A stretch of DNA of 64,000 bases from the NCBI GenBank assembly GCA_963555705.1, contig OY743180.1, forward strand, positions 37,852,129 to 37,916,128, in the 5' to 3' direction. A program made the translations under genes and the position numbers. Under the pieces are notes generated by a model, which saw only the letters and a program-made list of their open reading frames with translations, was not told where the DNA came from and searched no databases. This document shows positions 11,692 through 22,091 of the stretch, piece by piece (the stretch's first letter is position 1; each line of letters opens with the position of its first letter). The DNA comes from Ligustrum vulgare. Its lineage: Eukaryota > Streptophyta > Magnoliopsida > Lamiales > Oleaceae.

Positions 11692-11812
11692 CTAAATTTC
11701 TGGCAACTGCACAAGATAAACATTTCCCACACAATCAACCTTCCACAAACCATCCTGAGGTGCAATAGGACATTCATATAAATCATGATTTCCAAGGAAA
11801 TAGTCACAAACC
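11692..11812 (-). pseudogene. Element A gag remnant with altered zinc knuckle
   Basis: The minus strand reads CDYFLGNHDLYECP and continues to a stop at 11692. It matches the Gag knuckle region of element D (CDFFFKNHALKDC) and of B. The second Cys of the CCHC pattern is Phe in both A and D. The upstream part of the frame is on the far side of A2 (18744 onward, reading ...AVQTYLV), so A2 inserted inside gag. Very little gag remains upstream, which points to an older deletion. Confidence 0.6.
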
Positions 11813-11817
11813 AGATA

Positions 11818-12653
11818 TGATGTGATTCTTGTTGGGGAATCAAGGGATCTTGCGGAAATTGAATTAAACACTTGGAAAGTTCCAAATCCAGATTAATTGA
11901 CGATAACAATATGACCCGACACTCACGACTCAAGAACCAAGGATGTATTAAATCCAAGACCCGTTAAGATGCGGAATGAAGAACCATAAAGGGTGAACGC
12001 CATAAAGGTTGTCAAATCCTTTGATAAGTTCAAGGGGTTCAATCAAGAACGAAGAAGAACAGGGATAAACTCACCTAATTCAAGCAATCTCATTAATCAT
12101 AAAAGTTGTGTTGTTTACAATGACCAAGAAAAACTAATATAGTCCAAAAACGCGTCCAAAATAACCTAGCCGCGAAATACCTAAAATAAGATGCGGCGCA
12201 TTTTTACGGCCGTAACATATGTGTTTACGGCCGTAATTGACCCTCGGGTCCAAAACTGCCTTTTACTCTTACGGCCGTGACATTAGTTCTTACGGCCGTA
12301 AGACACCTTCTGAATAAAAAACTGCACAACTCTGTTACGGCCGTGAATTGATTGTTACGGCCGTGCGATAGCAAAGTTACGACCGTAACTCCAAACCTTA
12401 CGGCCGTAAAAGGCCCTCTGAATTGTTTTCTCCTTGTTCTTTGACCCAAATGCCTTGTAACGATTTTGGCGCATCTCCCATATTGTCATGCATTGAAAAT
12501 GGAGTCTTCGACCATGCATTTGAATATTCATCCACCCAAGCTTGCATAAACCCCTGCATTGCTTGCTTGATCTTCTTAGCCCTCAGCCTCGTTATTGGCC
12601 CCACTGGTACATGCAACGGGTCCTTACTCGTATGGTCACTCAGGTACTCATCA
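11818..12653 (-). repeat. A2 3' LTR (left copy)
   Basis: Offset 6085 from the right copy. It contains the end of the pol frame (12398-12653), then the palindromic array, then a weak minus-strand TATA-like stretch (CTATATTAG) near 12134-12142. Confidence 0.95.
12204..12409 (-). promoter_or_regulatory. U3 array of paired ACGGCCGT palindromes (A2 3' LTR)
   Basis: Eight cores start at 12206, 12227, 12271, 12292, 12337, 12357, 12379 (ACGACCGT) and 12400. Pair spacings are 21, 21, 20 and 21 bp; pairs repeat at 65, 66 and 42 bp. Several sites extend to 14 bp as GTTACGGCCGTAAC or CTTACGGCCGTAAG, with about 7 bp between the two sites of a pair. The array starts directly after the pol stop codon and lies upstream of the presumed TATA. 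Confidence 0.78.
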
Positions 12654-13327
12654 TTCCCTCCCTGTTGAAAAGGATTCGTCCTCGAATCATCACCTGCATC
12701 AAACAAGGAGAGATCAGCAACGTTAAAAGTAGCAGATACATTATACTCACCTGGGAGATCCAACTTATAAGCATTGTCATTGACTCTCTCAATGACTTGA
12801 AACGGCCCATCCCCTCTAGGCTGCAGCTTAGATTTCCGTTGTGCTGGAAATCGTTCCTTTCGCATGTGAACCCACACCCAATCGCCTGGTTCAAAAATCA
12901 CCTGCTTTCTGCCCTTATTCGCATGGGACGCATAGTGCTCATTCTTCTTTACTATTTGTAGCCGGACCTTTTCATGGAGTGACTTCACAAGCTCGGCTTT
13001 CTTCTTGCCATCCAAACTGTTCCTGTCATCTACAGGCAAAGGAATTAGATCCATAGGGGTTAGCGGGTTGAAACCATACACAATTTCAAAAGGAGAGCAA
13101 GTAGTAGTAGAATGTATAGCCCTGTTACACGCAAATTCCACAAATGGTAAACATTCCTCCCAACTCTTCAAATTTTTATTTATGACGACACGCAAGAGCT
13201 GAGTCAACGTCCTATTGACTACTTCTGTCTGACCATCCGTTTGAGGATGGCATGTAGTGGAAAATAATAGTTTAGTACCTATTTTCCCCCCACAGAACCT
13301 TCCAGAAGTAACTAAGGAATTTGACAT
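12398..13327 (-). CDS. A2 pol C-terminal part: integrase catalytic end, C-terminal domain and LTR-coded tail
   Basis: A 309-residue open frame that continues the main pol frame after a single-base slip in a G run near 13282-13288. It carries the catalytic Glu region ([15 protein letters not shown]), the C-terminal domain ([40 protein letters not shown]) and then [10 protein letters not shown] followed by [18 protein letters not shown]. The last 80 or so residues are read inside the 3' LTR. A GP(I/M)TR motif beyond the integrase core is shared with A1. In CRM elements this extension is known to be partly LTR-coded and proposed to guide integration; for this copy that role is inferred. The ATG at 13327 is not a true start. 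Confidence 0.85.
   Translation of the reverse strand: MSNSLVTSGRFCGGKIGTKLLFSTTCHPQTDGQTEVVNRTLTQLLRVVINKNLKSWEECLPFVEFACNRAIHSTTTCSPFEIVYGFNPLTPMDLIPLPVDDRNSLDGKKKAELVKSLHEKVRLQIVKKNEHYASHANKGRKQVIFEPGDWVWVHMRKERFPAQRKSKLQPRGDGPFQVIERVNDNAYKLDLPGEYNVSATFNVADLSLFDAGDDSRTNPFQQGGNDEYLSDHTSKDPLHVPVGPITRLRAKKIKQAMQGFMQAWVDEYSNAWSKTPFSMHDNMGDAPKSLQGIWVKEQGENNSEGLLRP
12654..12667 (-). other. A2 polypurine tract
   Basis: The minus strand reads CAACAGGGAGGGAA immediately before the 3' LTR (TGATGAGTACC). Confidence 0.85.
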
Positions 13328-15599
13328 CTCTGTCAGACACTATACTCCTAGGCACCCCATGTAGTCTGACAACTTCCCTAAAGAATAAGTCTGCTATGTT
13401 CACGGCATCATCAGTTTTATGGCAAGGAATGAAGTGTGCCATTTTACTAAACCTGTCCACCACCACAAAAATGGAATCCCGACCTTTGTTGGTCCTAGGC
13501 AATCCTAACACAAAGTCCATGGATATGTCTACCCAAGGCTCACTAGGAACTGGTAGAGGAGTGTACAAGCCATGTGGTAATACCTTAGACTTGGCCTGTT
13601 TACAAGTTATGCATTTATTACAAATTTGGTGAACATCCCGTTTCATCCTAGGCCAATAAAAATGTTCCTTTAACGTTTCCAATGTTTTTAAAACACCAAA
13701 ATGACCCATCAAACCACCCCCGTGAGCTTCAAGTACTAACAACTCACGCATAGAACAGTTAGGCACACACAATTTATTTTCCTTAAACAAATAACCATCA
13801 TGCCTATAAAATCTATCAAATGCTCCCTTTTCGCAAGAGACATAAATAGAGGAAAAATCATGATCGTTCGCATACAAATCTCGAACATATTCAAATCCCA
13901 ATAATTTAGCATTCAATGAATTAAGGAGCACATACCGTCTTGACAACGCATCTGTAACTATATTTTCCTTACAATGTTTGTATTGAATGACATAAGGAAA
14001 AGTCTCCACGAACTCCATCCATCGGGCATGTCTTTTGTTCAACTTACCTTGCCCCTTGAGGTGCTTTAACGACTCGTGATCCGTGTGGATGACGAATTCT
14101 TTTGGCCAGAGGTAATACTGCCAAGTCTCCAATGCCCTGACAAGAGCATAAAGCTCCTTATCATACGTTGGATAGTTCAACGCTGCCCCGCTCAGCTTTT
14201 CACTGAAATAAGCTATCGGCCTCTTTTCCTGCATAAGAACAGCTCCAATCCCTATTCCTGATGCATCACATTCAATCTCGAAGGTTTGGTTAAAATTAGG
14301 TAATGCTAAGACTGGTGCAGAACATAAGGCATCTTTAAGCAATGCAAAGGCATTTTCCTGTTCATCCCCCCAACGGAAACCCACACTCTTTTTAATTACC
14401 TCAGTGAGTGGTGTGGCGATTGTACTGAAATCTTTCACAAACCTCCTATAAAAACTTGCTAACCCATGAAAACTCCTTACCTCGGTTACACTCTTTGGTG
14501 TTGGCCATTCCCTAATAGCTCGAATTTTCTCCTCATCAACCGCGATACCATCCTTACCAACAACATAACCAAGGAATATGACCTTATCGATGCAAAACGT
14601 ACACTTTTTAAAGTTAGCATACAATTTTTCAGTGCGTAAAACCTCAAGTACAAACCTCAAATGCCTAACATGCTCTTCTACATTCTTACTATAAATTAAA
14701 ATGTCATCAAAATACACGACCACAAATTTACCAATGGAAGCTCGTAAAACATGGTTCATCAACCTCATGAATGTACTAGGAGCATTGGTGAGACCAAACG
14801 GCATAACTAACCATTCATAAAGCCCGTATTTGGTTTTGAATGCAGTTTTCCATTCGTCCCCCTCTTTCATGCGTATTTGGTGATATCCACTCTTAAGATC
14901 AGTTTTACTAAAGACGCACGAACCATACAATTCATCAAGCATGTCATCTAACCTAGGTATAGGATGGCGATACTTTACCGTGATATTGTTGATGGCCCTA
15001 CAATCCACGCACATCCTCCAGGTTCCATCCTTCTTGGGCACCAATAAGACCGGCACCGCACATGGGCTCATGCTTTCTCGAACGTAGCCCTTGCTCAACA
15101 ACTCGTCAACTTGCCGCTGAAGCTCCTTTGTTTCCTCCGGATTGCTTCTATATGCAGGCCTATTTAGAATGACAGCTCCCGGTGCAAAATCAATCTGGTG
15201 CTCGATGCCTCGAATGGGTGGCAGCCCACTGGGTATGTCTTCCGGGAATACATCATCAAATTCCTGTAAAAGAGAAACAGCTAAATGGGGGAGGGAAGAG
15301 TTAGTGTCACCGAGTGCAAGGAAGGAGTCCTTGTACATTAGTAAGACCATTTGTTGGTGGTCAAGGGCAGCTCTTTTGATATCACTCCTTTTGGCTAGGA
15401 AGCTCACTTTGGTTTTCTCTCCTCTTTCTTTTCTGGCACTCGTCACTCGCTCTCCTTTTTCTGAGGTGGAACCCTCAACTCTCTGTTTTTCTCTTAGCTC
15501 TCCTTTTTCTGGGATCGTGGTCCCAACTCTCTTTTGAACACTCAGCTCTCCTTTTTTCTGGGATAGGGGTCCCAACTCTCTTTGTCCTCTCTTCCTCAC
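13272..15599 (-). CDS. A2 pol main frame: linker, reverse transcriptase, RNase H, integrase N-terminal part
   Basis: 775 open codons. Residues 1-60 are the Lys/Glu-rich linker with repeats ending in EKGE. RT runs from about residue 110, with [51 protein letters not shown] and the catalytic [14 protein letters not shown] near residue 280. RNase H has [41 protein letters not shown] and a TDALSRR end. Integrase starts with the HHCC region ([13 protein letters not shown] ... [11 protein letters not shown]) and the first two catalytic Asp ([19 protein letters not shown]). It then slips out of frame at a G-rich homopolymer (WGENRY instead of WGKIGT). The first Met is not the biological start; pol is normally made as a Gag-Pol fusion. 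It would copy and integrate the element. Confidence 0.93.
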   Translation of the reverse strand: MRKRGQRELGPLSQKKGELSVQKRVGTTIPEKGELREKQRVEGSTSEKGERVTSARKERGEKTKVSFLAKRSDIKRAALDHQQMVLLMYKDSFLALGDTNSSLPHLAVSLLQEFDDVFPEDIPSGLPPIRGIEHQIDFAPGAVILNRPAYRSNPEETKELQRQVDELLSKGYVRESMSPCAVPVLLVPKKDGTWRMCVDCRAINNITVKYRHPIPRLDDMLDELYGSCVFSKTDLKSGYHQIRMKEGDEWKTAFKTKYGLYEWLVMPFGLTNAPSTFMRLMNHVLRASIGKFVVVYFDDILIYSKNVEEHVRHLRFVLEVLRTEKLYANFKKCTFCIDKVIFLGYVVGKDGIAVDEEKIRAIREWPTPKSVTEVRSFHGLASFYRRFVKDFSTIATPLTEVIKKSVGFRWGDEQENAFALLKDALCSAPVLALPNFNQTFEIECDASGIGIGAVLMQEKRPIAYFSEKLSGAALNYPTYDKELYALVRALETWQYYLWPKEFVIHTDHESLKHLKGQGKLNKRHARWMEFVETFPYVIQYKHCKENIVTDALSRRYVLLNSLNAKLLGFEYVRDLYANDHDFSSIYVSCEKGAFDRFYRHDGYLFKENKLCVPNCSMRELLVLEAHGGGLMGHFGVLKTLETLKEHFYWPRMKRDVHQICNKCITCKQAKSKVLPHGLYTPLPVPSEPWVDISMDFVLGLPRTNKGRDSIFVVVDRFSKMAHFIPCHKTDDAVNIADLFFREVVRLHGVPRSIVSDRDVKFLSYFWKVLWGENRY

Positions 15600-16199
15600 T
15601 TTTTAGTTTCAGCTGATCCTCATAAACTTGCTGTGGAGTTAATGGCATAAGTCTAATGCTTTTCCCATCCTTCGTAAAACTGTATCTATTTTTGTACCCA
15701 TCATGTACCACCCTCCTGTCATATTGCCATGGCCGACCCAACAGGATGTGTCCAGCATGCATTGGAACCACAACACAAATTAACTCATCCTCGTATTTCC
15801 CGATAGAAAGGTTGATTAACAACTGCTTATTTACTTTTATCTCACCGGACTCATTCAGCCATTGTAATTTTTAAGGCCTAGGGTGTTTGATAATAGGTAA
15901 ACACAATTTCTCAACAAGAGTTGTAATAACCACGTTGGTACAACTCCCCCCATCAATGATCAAACTACACACTTTATTATTAACAAAGCATCTAGTATGG
16001 AATATGTTTTCCCTTTGCTCACCCGATTCCTCCACCTTAATTTGGGTACTAAGGGCACGCCTAGTAATAAGGGATTGAGCTACCGCATAATCTCCATCCT
16101 CACAATCACTAGCTTCTTCTAAGGCAGGCATATCCCTAAACTCATCATCATCCTCAACCTCATCCTCCGACACCACCACCCCGTTTCGCACAAGCATTA
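15475..16199 (-). pseudogene. A2 aspartic protease, frameshifted into linker
   Basis: The minus strand carries an acidic segment, then IFHTRCFVNNKVCSLIIDGGSC (active-site Asp-Gly-Gly), a stop where Tyr is expected near 15870, and then VVPMHAGHILLGRPWQYDRRV. The frame continues into repeats RVGTPIPEK and leaves phase at a T6 run near 15551 (the parallel repeat has T5). Apart from the stop and this slip, the protein matches the A1 protease. Confidence 0.85.
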
Positions 16200-17326
16200 T
16201 TTTTTTGTTCGGGCATTGTGATGCAATGTGTCCGATCCCCATACACCTAAAACACTTGATGTCCCTACTTCTAGGAGGTTGAGAGTTAGAAGCGGGGTTA
16301 CCTTTATTGGTGGACTCCTCTCGAGCCTTTGGTGGTTCTGGCTTCCCCTTTGGAGCAGCTCCTTCATATTTGTTATTTCCACTCCACGTAGGTTTCCAAG
16401 GAGTTGAACCCGAAGAGTATTTCGTTGTTCCTTTCCTCTTTAGCGCCTCTCCACTTTCATCGCCATGTGCAACATCTCCTCTAGTTCAACATAATGTTGC
16501 AGTTCGATTACATTTGCAATGTCCCTGTTCAAACCGCTCAAAAACCTGGCCATTGTGGCCTCCGGATCCTCCTCAATATTCGCTCGGATCATAGAAATCT
16601 CCATCTCTTTATGGTATTCCTCGACACTCTTCGAACCCTGAGACAAAGTTTGGAGTTTCTGGTACAAGTCCCTATAGTAATGGTTGGGCACAAACCTTTT
16701 TCTCATCAAACCCTTCAACTCGTTCCAGGTCTCAATAGGTCGTTCACGGTTCCTCCTCCTACTTGTCACTAATTGATCCCACCACACAAGTGCATAGTCG
16801 GCGAATTCTATAACCGCCAACTTCACCTTTTTCCCCTCTGAGTAGTTGTGGCACTCAAAAATCAGTTCTACCTTCTTCTCCCACTCAAGGTACACCTCCG
16901 GATCACTTTTACCCTGGAAAGCTGGTATAGTCATTTTAATGTTTCCCAGGCTTCTATCCATCCCATCTTCATCCCTATATTCACGCCTATTGCCCCTTCC
17001 ACGCTGACCACCTCGGCCTCTTCGCCTACCCACGCTAGTCACTGACACATTCCCACTATCATCATCAACACTATCACCTATCTCAACATCATCATCATCC
17101 CAGTCTCTATTTCTAGGATTATGGTCATACCTTTGCGGCCTCCGGATATTAGGAGCCGTGCGCGGATGCTCTCTATGTAGTTGGCAATATCCGCACTATT
17201 CGTGTCCACAGAGTTTTTAATTTCCCCCAACCTCGCATCCAACTTCTCGAATCGTTTTTCCAACATTTCCAGAAAGTGGAACTGTTGATTATCCTCCCCT
17301 ATCGATGATGCGTCTTTCTGTGACAT
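16200..17326 (-). pseudogene. A2 gag with zinc knuckle, two frame breaks
   Basis: The likely start is Met at 17326 (MSQKDASSIGEDNQQFHFLEM), followed by a short coiled-coil-like segment (LEKRFEKLDARLGEIKNSV). A frame break occurs near 17155. The main Gag domain is open from 17048 to 16440 (MTIPAFQGKSDPEVYLEW, YALVWWDQLVTSRRRNRERP, MRKRFVPNHYYRDLYQKLQ). A second break near 16440 is followed by a basic, Pro-rich linker and the knuckle CFRCMGIGHIASQC with all four ligands. Close relative of the A1 gag. Confidence 0.88.
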
Positions 17327-17888
17327 GGTTAGTGATCAAAAGAAAAGAGAAAAATTATAAATAATTTTCAAGAAGATATATCCTCACGTGCTTAGCACTC
17401 GTGTATCACTCTATTCAGCTTTTTCCCTCTATTAATCTCACCACTCTGCCTTTTTCCTCTCTATCCCTTTCCTCAAGCTCTCAACGAACCCACCAAACTA
17501 GTCACGGACTTGGTTCTTGTGGAATTAACCCAAGGTGCAAGACACAACAGATGAAAAAAAGATTTGATGGAATATTGGACTCAAGAAACTGATGGAACGG
17601 AATGAACGAATTTGCAGGTAGTGATGGATGACGAAACTACTATGAATGTGGGAAAAATTAAAAGGTATCAAGAAAATTCTTCTTGACTATGGAATGATGT
17701 CTTGATCTTGCTCTTCAATAATAATCACTTTTTTTTTTTTTAATCAAGAACAATCAATAACGACAAGAATTGAAACTAAGACCAGTTTAGTAACCGTGCA
17801 GAATTTTCAAGAACAATGAAATCTAATGAAGAAAAAAAAATATGAAACCAAAAACAAGAATTATATCAAAACCTGGATTTAGAGCCAA

Positions 17889-17900
17889 GCTCTGATACCA
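17889..17900 (-). other. A2 primer-binding site (tRNA-iMet)
   Basis: The minus strand reads TGGTATCAGAGC, a perfect plant iMet primer site, two bases from the 5' LTR end. Confidence 0.95.
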
Positions 17901-17902
17901 AA

Positions 17903-18738
17903 TGATGTGATTCTTGTTGGGGAATCACGGGATCTCGCGGAAATTGAATTAAACACTTGGAAAATTCCAAATCCAGATTAATTGACGATAACAATATGAC
18001 CCGACACTCACGACTCAAGAACCAAGGATGTATTAAATCCAAGACCCGTTAAGATGTGGAATGAAGAACCATAAAGGGTGAACGCCATAAAGGTTGTCAA
18101 ATCCTTTGATAAGTTCAAGGGGTTCAATCAAGAACGAAGAAGAACAGGGATAAATTCACCTAATTCAAGAAATCTCATTAATCATAAAAGTTGTGTTGTT
18201 TACAATGACCAAGAAAAACTAATATAGTCCAAAAACGCGTCCAAAATAACCTAGCCGCGAAATACCTAAAATAAGATGCGGCGCATTTTTACGGCCGTAA
18301 CATATGTGTTTACGGCCGTAATTGACCCTCGGGTCCAAAACTGCCTTTTACTCTTACGGCCGTGACATTAGTTCTTACGGCCGTAAGACACCTTCTGAAT
18401 AAAAAACTGCACAACTCTGTTACGGCCGTGAATTGATTGTTACGGCCGTGCGATAGCAAAGTTACGACCGTAACTCCAAACCTTACGGCCGTAAAAGGCC
18501 CTCTGAATTGTTTTCTCCTTGTTCTTTGACCCAAATGCCTTGTAACGATTTTGGCGCATCTCCCATATTGTCATGCATTGAAAATGGAGTCTTCGACCAT
18601 GCATTTGAATATTCATCCACCCAAGCTTGCATAAACCCCTGCATTGCTTGCTTGATCTTCTTAGCCCTCAGCCTCGTTATTGGCCCCACTGGTACATGCA
18701 ACGGGTCCTTACTCGTATGGTCACTCAGGTACTCATCA
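17903..18738 (-). repeat. A2 5' LTR (right copy)
   Basis: 836 bp, about six differences from the left copy. Differences seen include AAGGGATCTTG/ACGGGATCTCG, AAAGTTCC/AAAATTCC and GATGCGG/GATGTGG. The AGATA target duplication follows. Confidence 0.95.
18289..18494 (-). promoter_or_regulatory. U3 array of paired ACGGCCGT palindromes (A2 5' LTR)
   Basis: Identical in position and sequence to the left-LTR array (offset 6085): eight cores in four pairs at 20-21 bp spacing. This copy would control the element's transcript. Confidence 0.78.
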
Positions 18739-18743
18739 AGATA

Positions 18744-18971
18744 TGTCTGAACTGCTGTTCGATTAGAGTATCAATGATAACTGCTCGCTGCCATCTTGCT
18801 GTGATGCCTACAACTTTCTTAAAGTATGTTATATCCCTAAAAAGGAAATAATTCACAGCTTTTTAAATGTTTCCAAAACAAAAACTAAGAAATAAAAATA
18901 ACAATAAAATAAAGAAAAAGAAAAAGTTCAAACTAAAGCAAGAACTAATTTGTATCGATATTAATTTTCAA
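18744..18971 (-). other. Element A leader and truncated gag start
   Basis: Only about 230 bp separate the A primer site from the A2 insertion. The frame leading into the knuckle remnant (11692-11812) can be followed back for about 16 codons to a stop, so the N-terminal Gag domain has been deleted. The rest is A-rich leader. Confidence 0.5.
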
Positions 18972-18989
18972 TCTCCGACAACGACTCCA
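18972..18989 (-). other. Element A primer-binding site (tRNA-Asp type)
   Basis: The minus strand reads TGGAGTCGTTGTCGGAGA. The Athila site complementary to tRNA-Asp is TGGCGCCGTTGCCGGGGA; the differences are mostly C/G-to-T/A changes. Confidence 0.75.
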
Positions 18990-18995
18990 AAAACT

Positions 18996-20183
18996 TATCA
19001 TTTATTTTGCAGTGTGCAAAATGCACCACAAGTGTACGGGTTGTGACATGTAATAAAGTGGACCTAAGAGTCTGGAATATCATTCACACGAGGATTGTAA
19101 TTAATTACCGAGATGTTTAAGTTCTTGCCTTATTTGAATGGTCAAGTTGAGATGATTTATTATCTAAACTAAAATTGAAAACTAAACTAAATAAAAGCAA
19201 AATAAAAGATTACTCATGTAGATTTTCCAAATTGATGTTTGTAATTGTTGGGACATCCAATTTCATATAGTCAATACTTTTAATTCCATTTATCTAGTTT
19301 TTTTTCGTATTAATGTACTCGATCGAATTCACTTATGCATATGAAATTCATCTCTTGAGTTTAAATCAGCTCTACCTAATTAGTCAATCGTATTTCTAAA
19401 CAGTAGGTAATAATAATTAGGTGGATGGAACACAAGAATTCATGTGACGATCGCAATAATAGTAAAAGTAAATCTCTATCTTTTATCTCTATCTTTTATC
19501 ACTATCTTTTATCTAATTAACGATTTTATTCATAGATCTAGGTTGTTAGGTCACTTTTCGGATTATGAAAACAACCCATTAAATCAATGAATTAGTCGCA
19601 AATTAATTCATGCATCAAACATAAAATAAAATCAACACATACAAAGAAAATGTAAAACTAGAATTATGGAATTAAAAGCGTAAAGCTAAGCTTCATCGAA
19701 TATCCCAACTACTAAATTAGTCGTTCATCAATAAAGAAATAAAAATGCAATAAAAACCTAAACTACGCATGTTGATTTTATCAAATTAATGACAAATAAA
19801 TAGAAATCTTGTAACAAGTATTTCGCTCTTCGCTGATAATATTCGATTCCCAAGCCTTTACCTTCGATTTCCTCCCCAGAATTTTGATGCTAAGATAGTG
19901 GGGTTATGATTTTTTTAAGCTCTGCAAAGGTTGGAAATTTTATGCCATTAGGTTGCTTTTATAGTCGTAGAAGGACCCTTGTAGAATAAGAGAGAAATTA
20001 GGTCAAGTACGAGTATGGGCCAAAGCCCTTGCTTGACTGAGAAGCCTGCGCGACCGTGTATTTGGGATTATGGTAGCCGTTCAGGCCCTTGAATTCTGGT
20101 TCTGTAGACTTGGCAACGTGAGGTCACCAAGCATACAAGGCGTGGCCGCGTAGAAGAATTATTCCAGCGAGATTTTCATCTTT

Positions 20184-20215
<32 letters not shown>

Positions 20216-20551
20216 AGTAGGTCCCAAATCTTTAATTGCACGTGAGTCCTTCAACTTCTAATTGCATCAAATTTGTCATTATACTCCTAAATCTCTTCAA
20301 TTTACTGGATTCAACAATCAACTTCTGCAATTGAGCCCTCGATCCTAGATTTCTTGCACTTAGCTCATCTTACCTTTCCCAGTTGACATCATCAACTTCC
20401 ATGTTGTCTAATTTAGCTCCAATTATCATTCAAAAGCTCATTTTTCTATTAATTGTCTCATTCATATGATTTTGGAATTAATTCTGAAATATAAACATAT
20501 ATCGAACAATTTAAGTAGAACTTATTCACAAATGACAATATAATATTCTAA
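18996..20551 (-). repeat. Element A 5' LTR (right copy), truncated at junction with B
   Basis: Homologous to 1-1410. A minus-strand TATAAAAG box lies at 19956-19963. CpG palindrome-like sites at about 20045-20055 and 20148-20160 mirror those in the left copy. A TATC-type repeat (CTATCTTTTAT three times) lies at about 19477-19516. The last about 28 bp of the LTR (CCTATACATATACACTTATCA in the left copy) are missing at 20551, where B begins. Confidence 0.8.
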
Positions 20552-20555
20552 TTTA

Positions 20556-20940
20556 GTCAATTAGGACTTCCAAGAGGAGCTAAATGTGAGAAAGCAAAGT
20601 TAGACGACTTAATTGAAGAAGAATCAAAGTTGGAAAGAAGAATCGGAGCAATTCGAAAGTTCAAGGACCAGAGTCTTGCAATTAGAAAATGAAGGACTCG
20701 TGTTCAAATAAAGTTTAGAGACCTACTTAAATACATCTAAAAAGATGAATTGCGCCAAGAAACAATGAACTGAATGGCCAAGACTTCTAAACCAAGTGGT
20801 CATGCGAGAGAACAATTGGTTAAATCCCAGTCTCAGAAGCCTGTGGGCCCACCAGAAATTGTATTGCTCGCAGTAGTTCGGTTCAATGGGAGAACAGACC
20901 CATGCACGTTTCCATGTTTTATTTTACCTAGGTTTCTTGA

Positions 20941-20980
<40 letters not shown>

Positions 20981-21869
20981 CCTTTCATGCAGATAGAGGG
21001 GACCTTTGCACACATATTCAATGGGAAAAAATCAAGTTTCTCTCAAAAAAAGATCTTGGAGGCAAAGGTGTGAGCATAAAAGATTAGCAACGGGGAACAA
21101 CTTATTGGTGCAAGATTTCTCTTCTTTATTTAATTTGATTAACTCATGATGTTTAGTTTTACTATTAATTGTGTTTTTATTATTTCCATGATGAACGACT
21201 AAACTCTTTGTTGGGATTAACGATGTAACGTAGTTTTCTACTTTTAGTTACATTGTTCAAGTTTTAAATATGAATTGCATGTGATGGTATTATTTTGTGA
21301 GTAATGCGCGAATTAATGGGCCACTAATTCATTGATTTAATAGGTTGTTTTCATAATTCGAGAGGTGAGCTAAAGATCTAGATCTCGGAATAAAACCCGA
21401 TAATTGAATGAACGATAGAGACATACATTTGTTGTTATTACCATCTTTAATTGAGTTCTTTTGTTCCGTGCACCTAATCATTACAAGTTGTTGTTTAGAA
21501 ATACGGTTGACTAATTATGTAGAGTTGATTTAAACTCGAGAGAGGAATTTCATATGCATAAGTGAACTCGATCGATTACATTATTAGATTAAAACTTGAA
21601 TGGTAGAATTAAAAGTATTGACTACGTAAAATTGTGAGATCCCAACTTCTCATTCATCTATTACAAAAGCACACATTGTTTTCTTGTTCGATTTCTTTTA
21701 TTTAAACCATTTAGTCTACACAAAATCTTGTACTTTAATTATTCAAATAAAGCGATAGTTAGAATTACTTCGGTAGTTAGTCTTAATCCTCGTGGTACAA
21801 TAATCCAGACTCTCTTGCCCACTTTATTACTTGGATGCGATATAGTACATTTGCAATTAGCACACATCA
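20556..21869 (+). repeat. Element B 5' LTR, truncated at its start
   Basis: Homologous to 29859-31045 of the 3' LTR and ends GCACACATCA before the primer site. It retains a segment near 21520-21640 that the 3' LTR lacks (deletion of about 115-125 bp there near 30800). An (AC)n microsatellite interrupts the TATA region. Confidence 0.85.
20944..20979. repeat. (AC)n microsatellite
   Basis: Perfect AC dinucleotide run of about 18 units inside the B 5' LTR, next to ATATACAC where the 3' LTR has its TATATATAC box; it expanded at the promoter. Confidence 0.95.
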
Positions 21870-21875
21870 AGTTTT

Positions 21876-21893
21876 TGGCACCATTACCGGGGA
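21876..21893 (+). other. Element B primer-binding site (tRNA-Asp type)
   Basis: TGGCACCATTACCGGGGA, three transitions from the Athila consensus TGGCGCCGTTGCCGGGGA, six bases after the LTR end. Confidence 0.85.
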
Positions 21894-22091
21894 TTTTGAT
21901 TAATATTATTATTTTTTAATTTTTGTTGTAATTTGAAGTTTACTTTTAGCACTTTTATTTTTATTATTTATTTTAGTTCATGTTAAGGAGATCTAAAAGT
22001 TGTGATTTGCTTCCTCTTATTTAGAAATTGAGCATTCTTTGAGAGAAAGGCATAAATAAAGTTGGAAGCAGCTCAGTAACTAAATTTGAAA

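Larger units (their letters stand above)
11818..18738 (-). mobile_element. Element A2: young, nearly intact Ty3/gypsy retrotransposon (CRM-like candidate)
   Basis: LTRs of 836 bp each at 11818-12653 and 17903-18738 differ at only about six positions by eye. The target duplication AGATA is perfect (11813-11817, 18739-18743). LTR ends are TGATG...CATCA, the primer site is iMet (17889-17900) and the polypurine tract is 12654-12667. Order on the minus strand is gag, knuckle, protease, RT, RNase H, integrase, with a C-terminal extension coded inside the 3' LTR. This combination matches the CRM clade of plant chromoviruses as I know it. Damage is limited to a few frameshifts, two of them in homopolymer runs, and one or two stops; RT, RNase H and most of integrase are one open frame. 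Confidence 0.95.
1..20551 (-). mobile_element. Element A: old Athila-like Ty3/gypsy retrotransposon, interrupted by A1 and A2
   Basis: The two LTRs (1-1436 and about 18996-20551) are clearly homologous but differ by roughly 15% by eye, so the insertion is old. A primer-binding site related to tRNA-Asp (18972-18989) lies just inside the right LTR, which sets transcription on the minus strand. A purine-rich tract follows the left LTR. Between them are gag remnants and long non-coding 3' sequence; no RT or integrase of its own is visible, so it is internally deleted or non-autonomous. Nested elements at 2207-8983 and 11818-18738 carry perfect 5-bp target duplications. The left LTR starts before the window, and the right LTR is fused to element B, so A's own target duplication cannot be checked. 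The Athila assignment is inferred from the primer site, the gag remnant and similarity to elements B and D. Confidence 0.8.

Noticed and set aside
12423..13202. Plus-strand ORFs across A1 and A2 pol
   Set aside because: They are shadows of the minus-strand pol frame and do not have family motifs.
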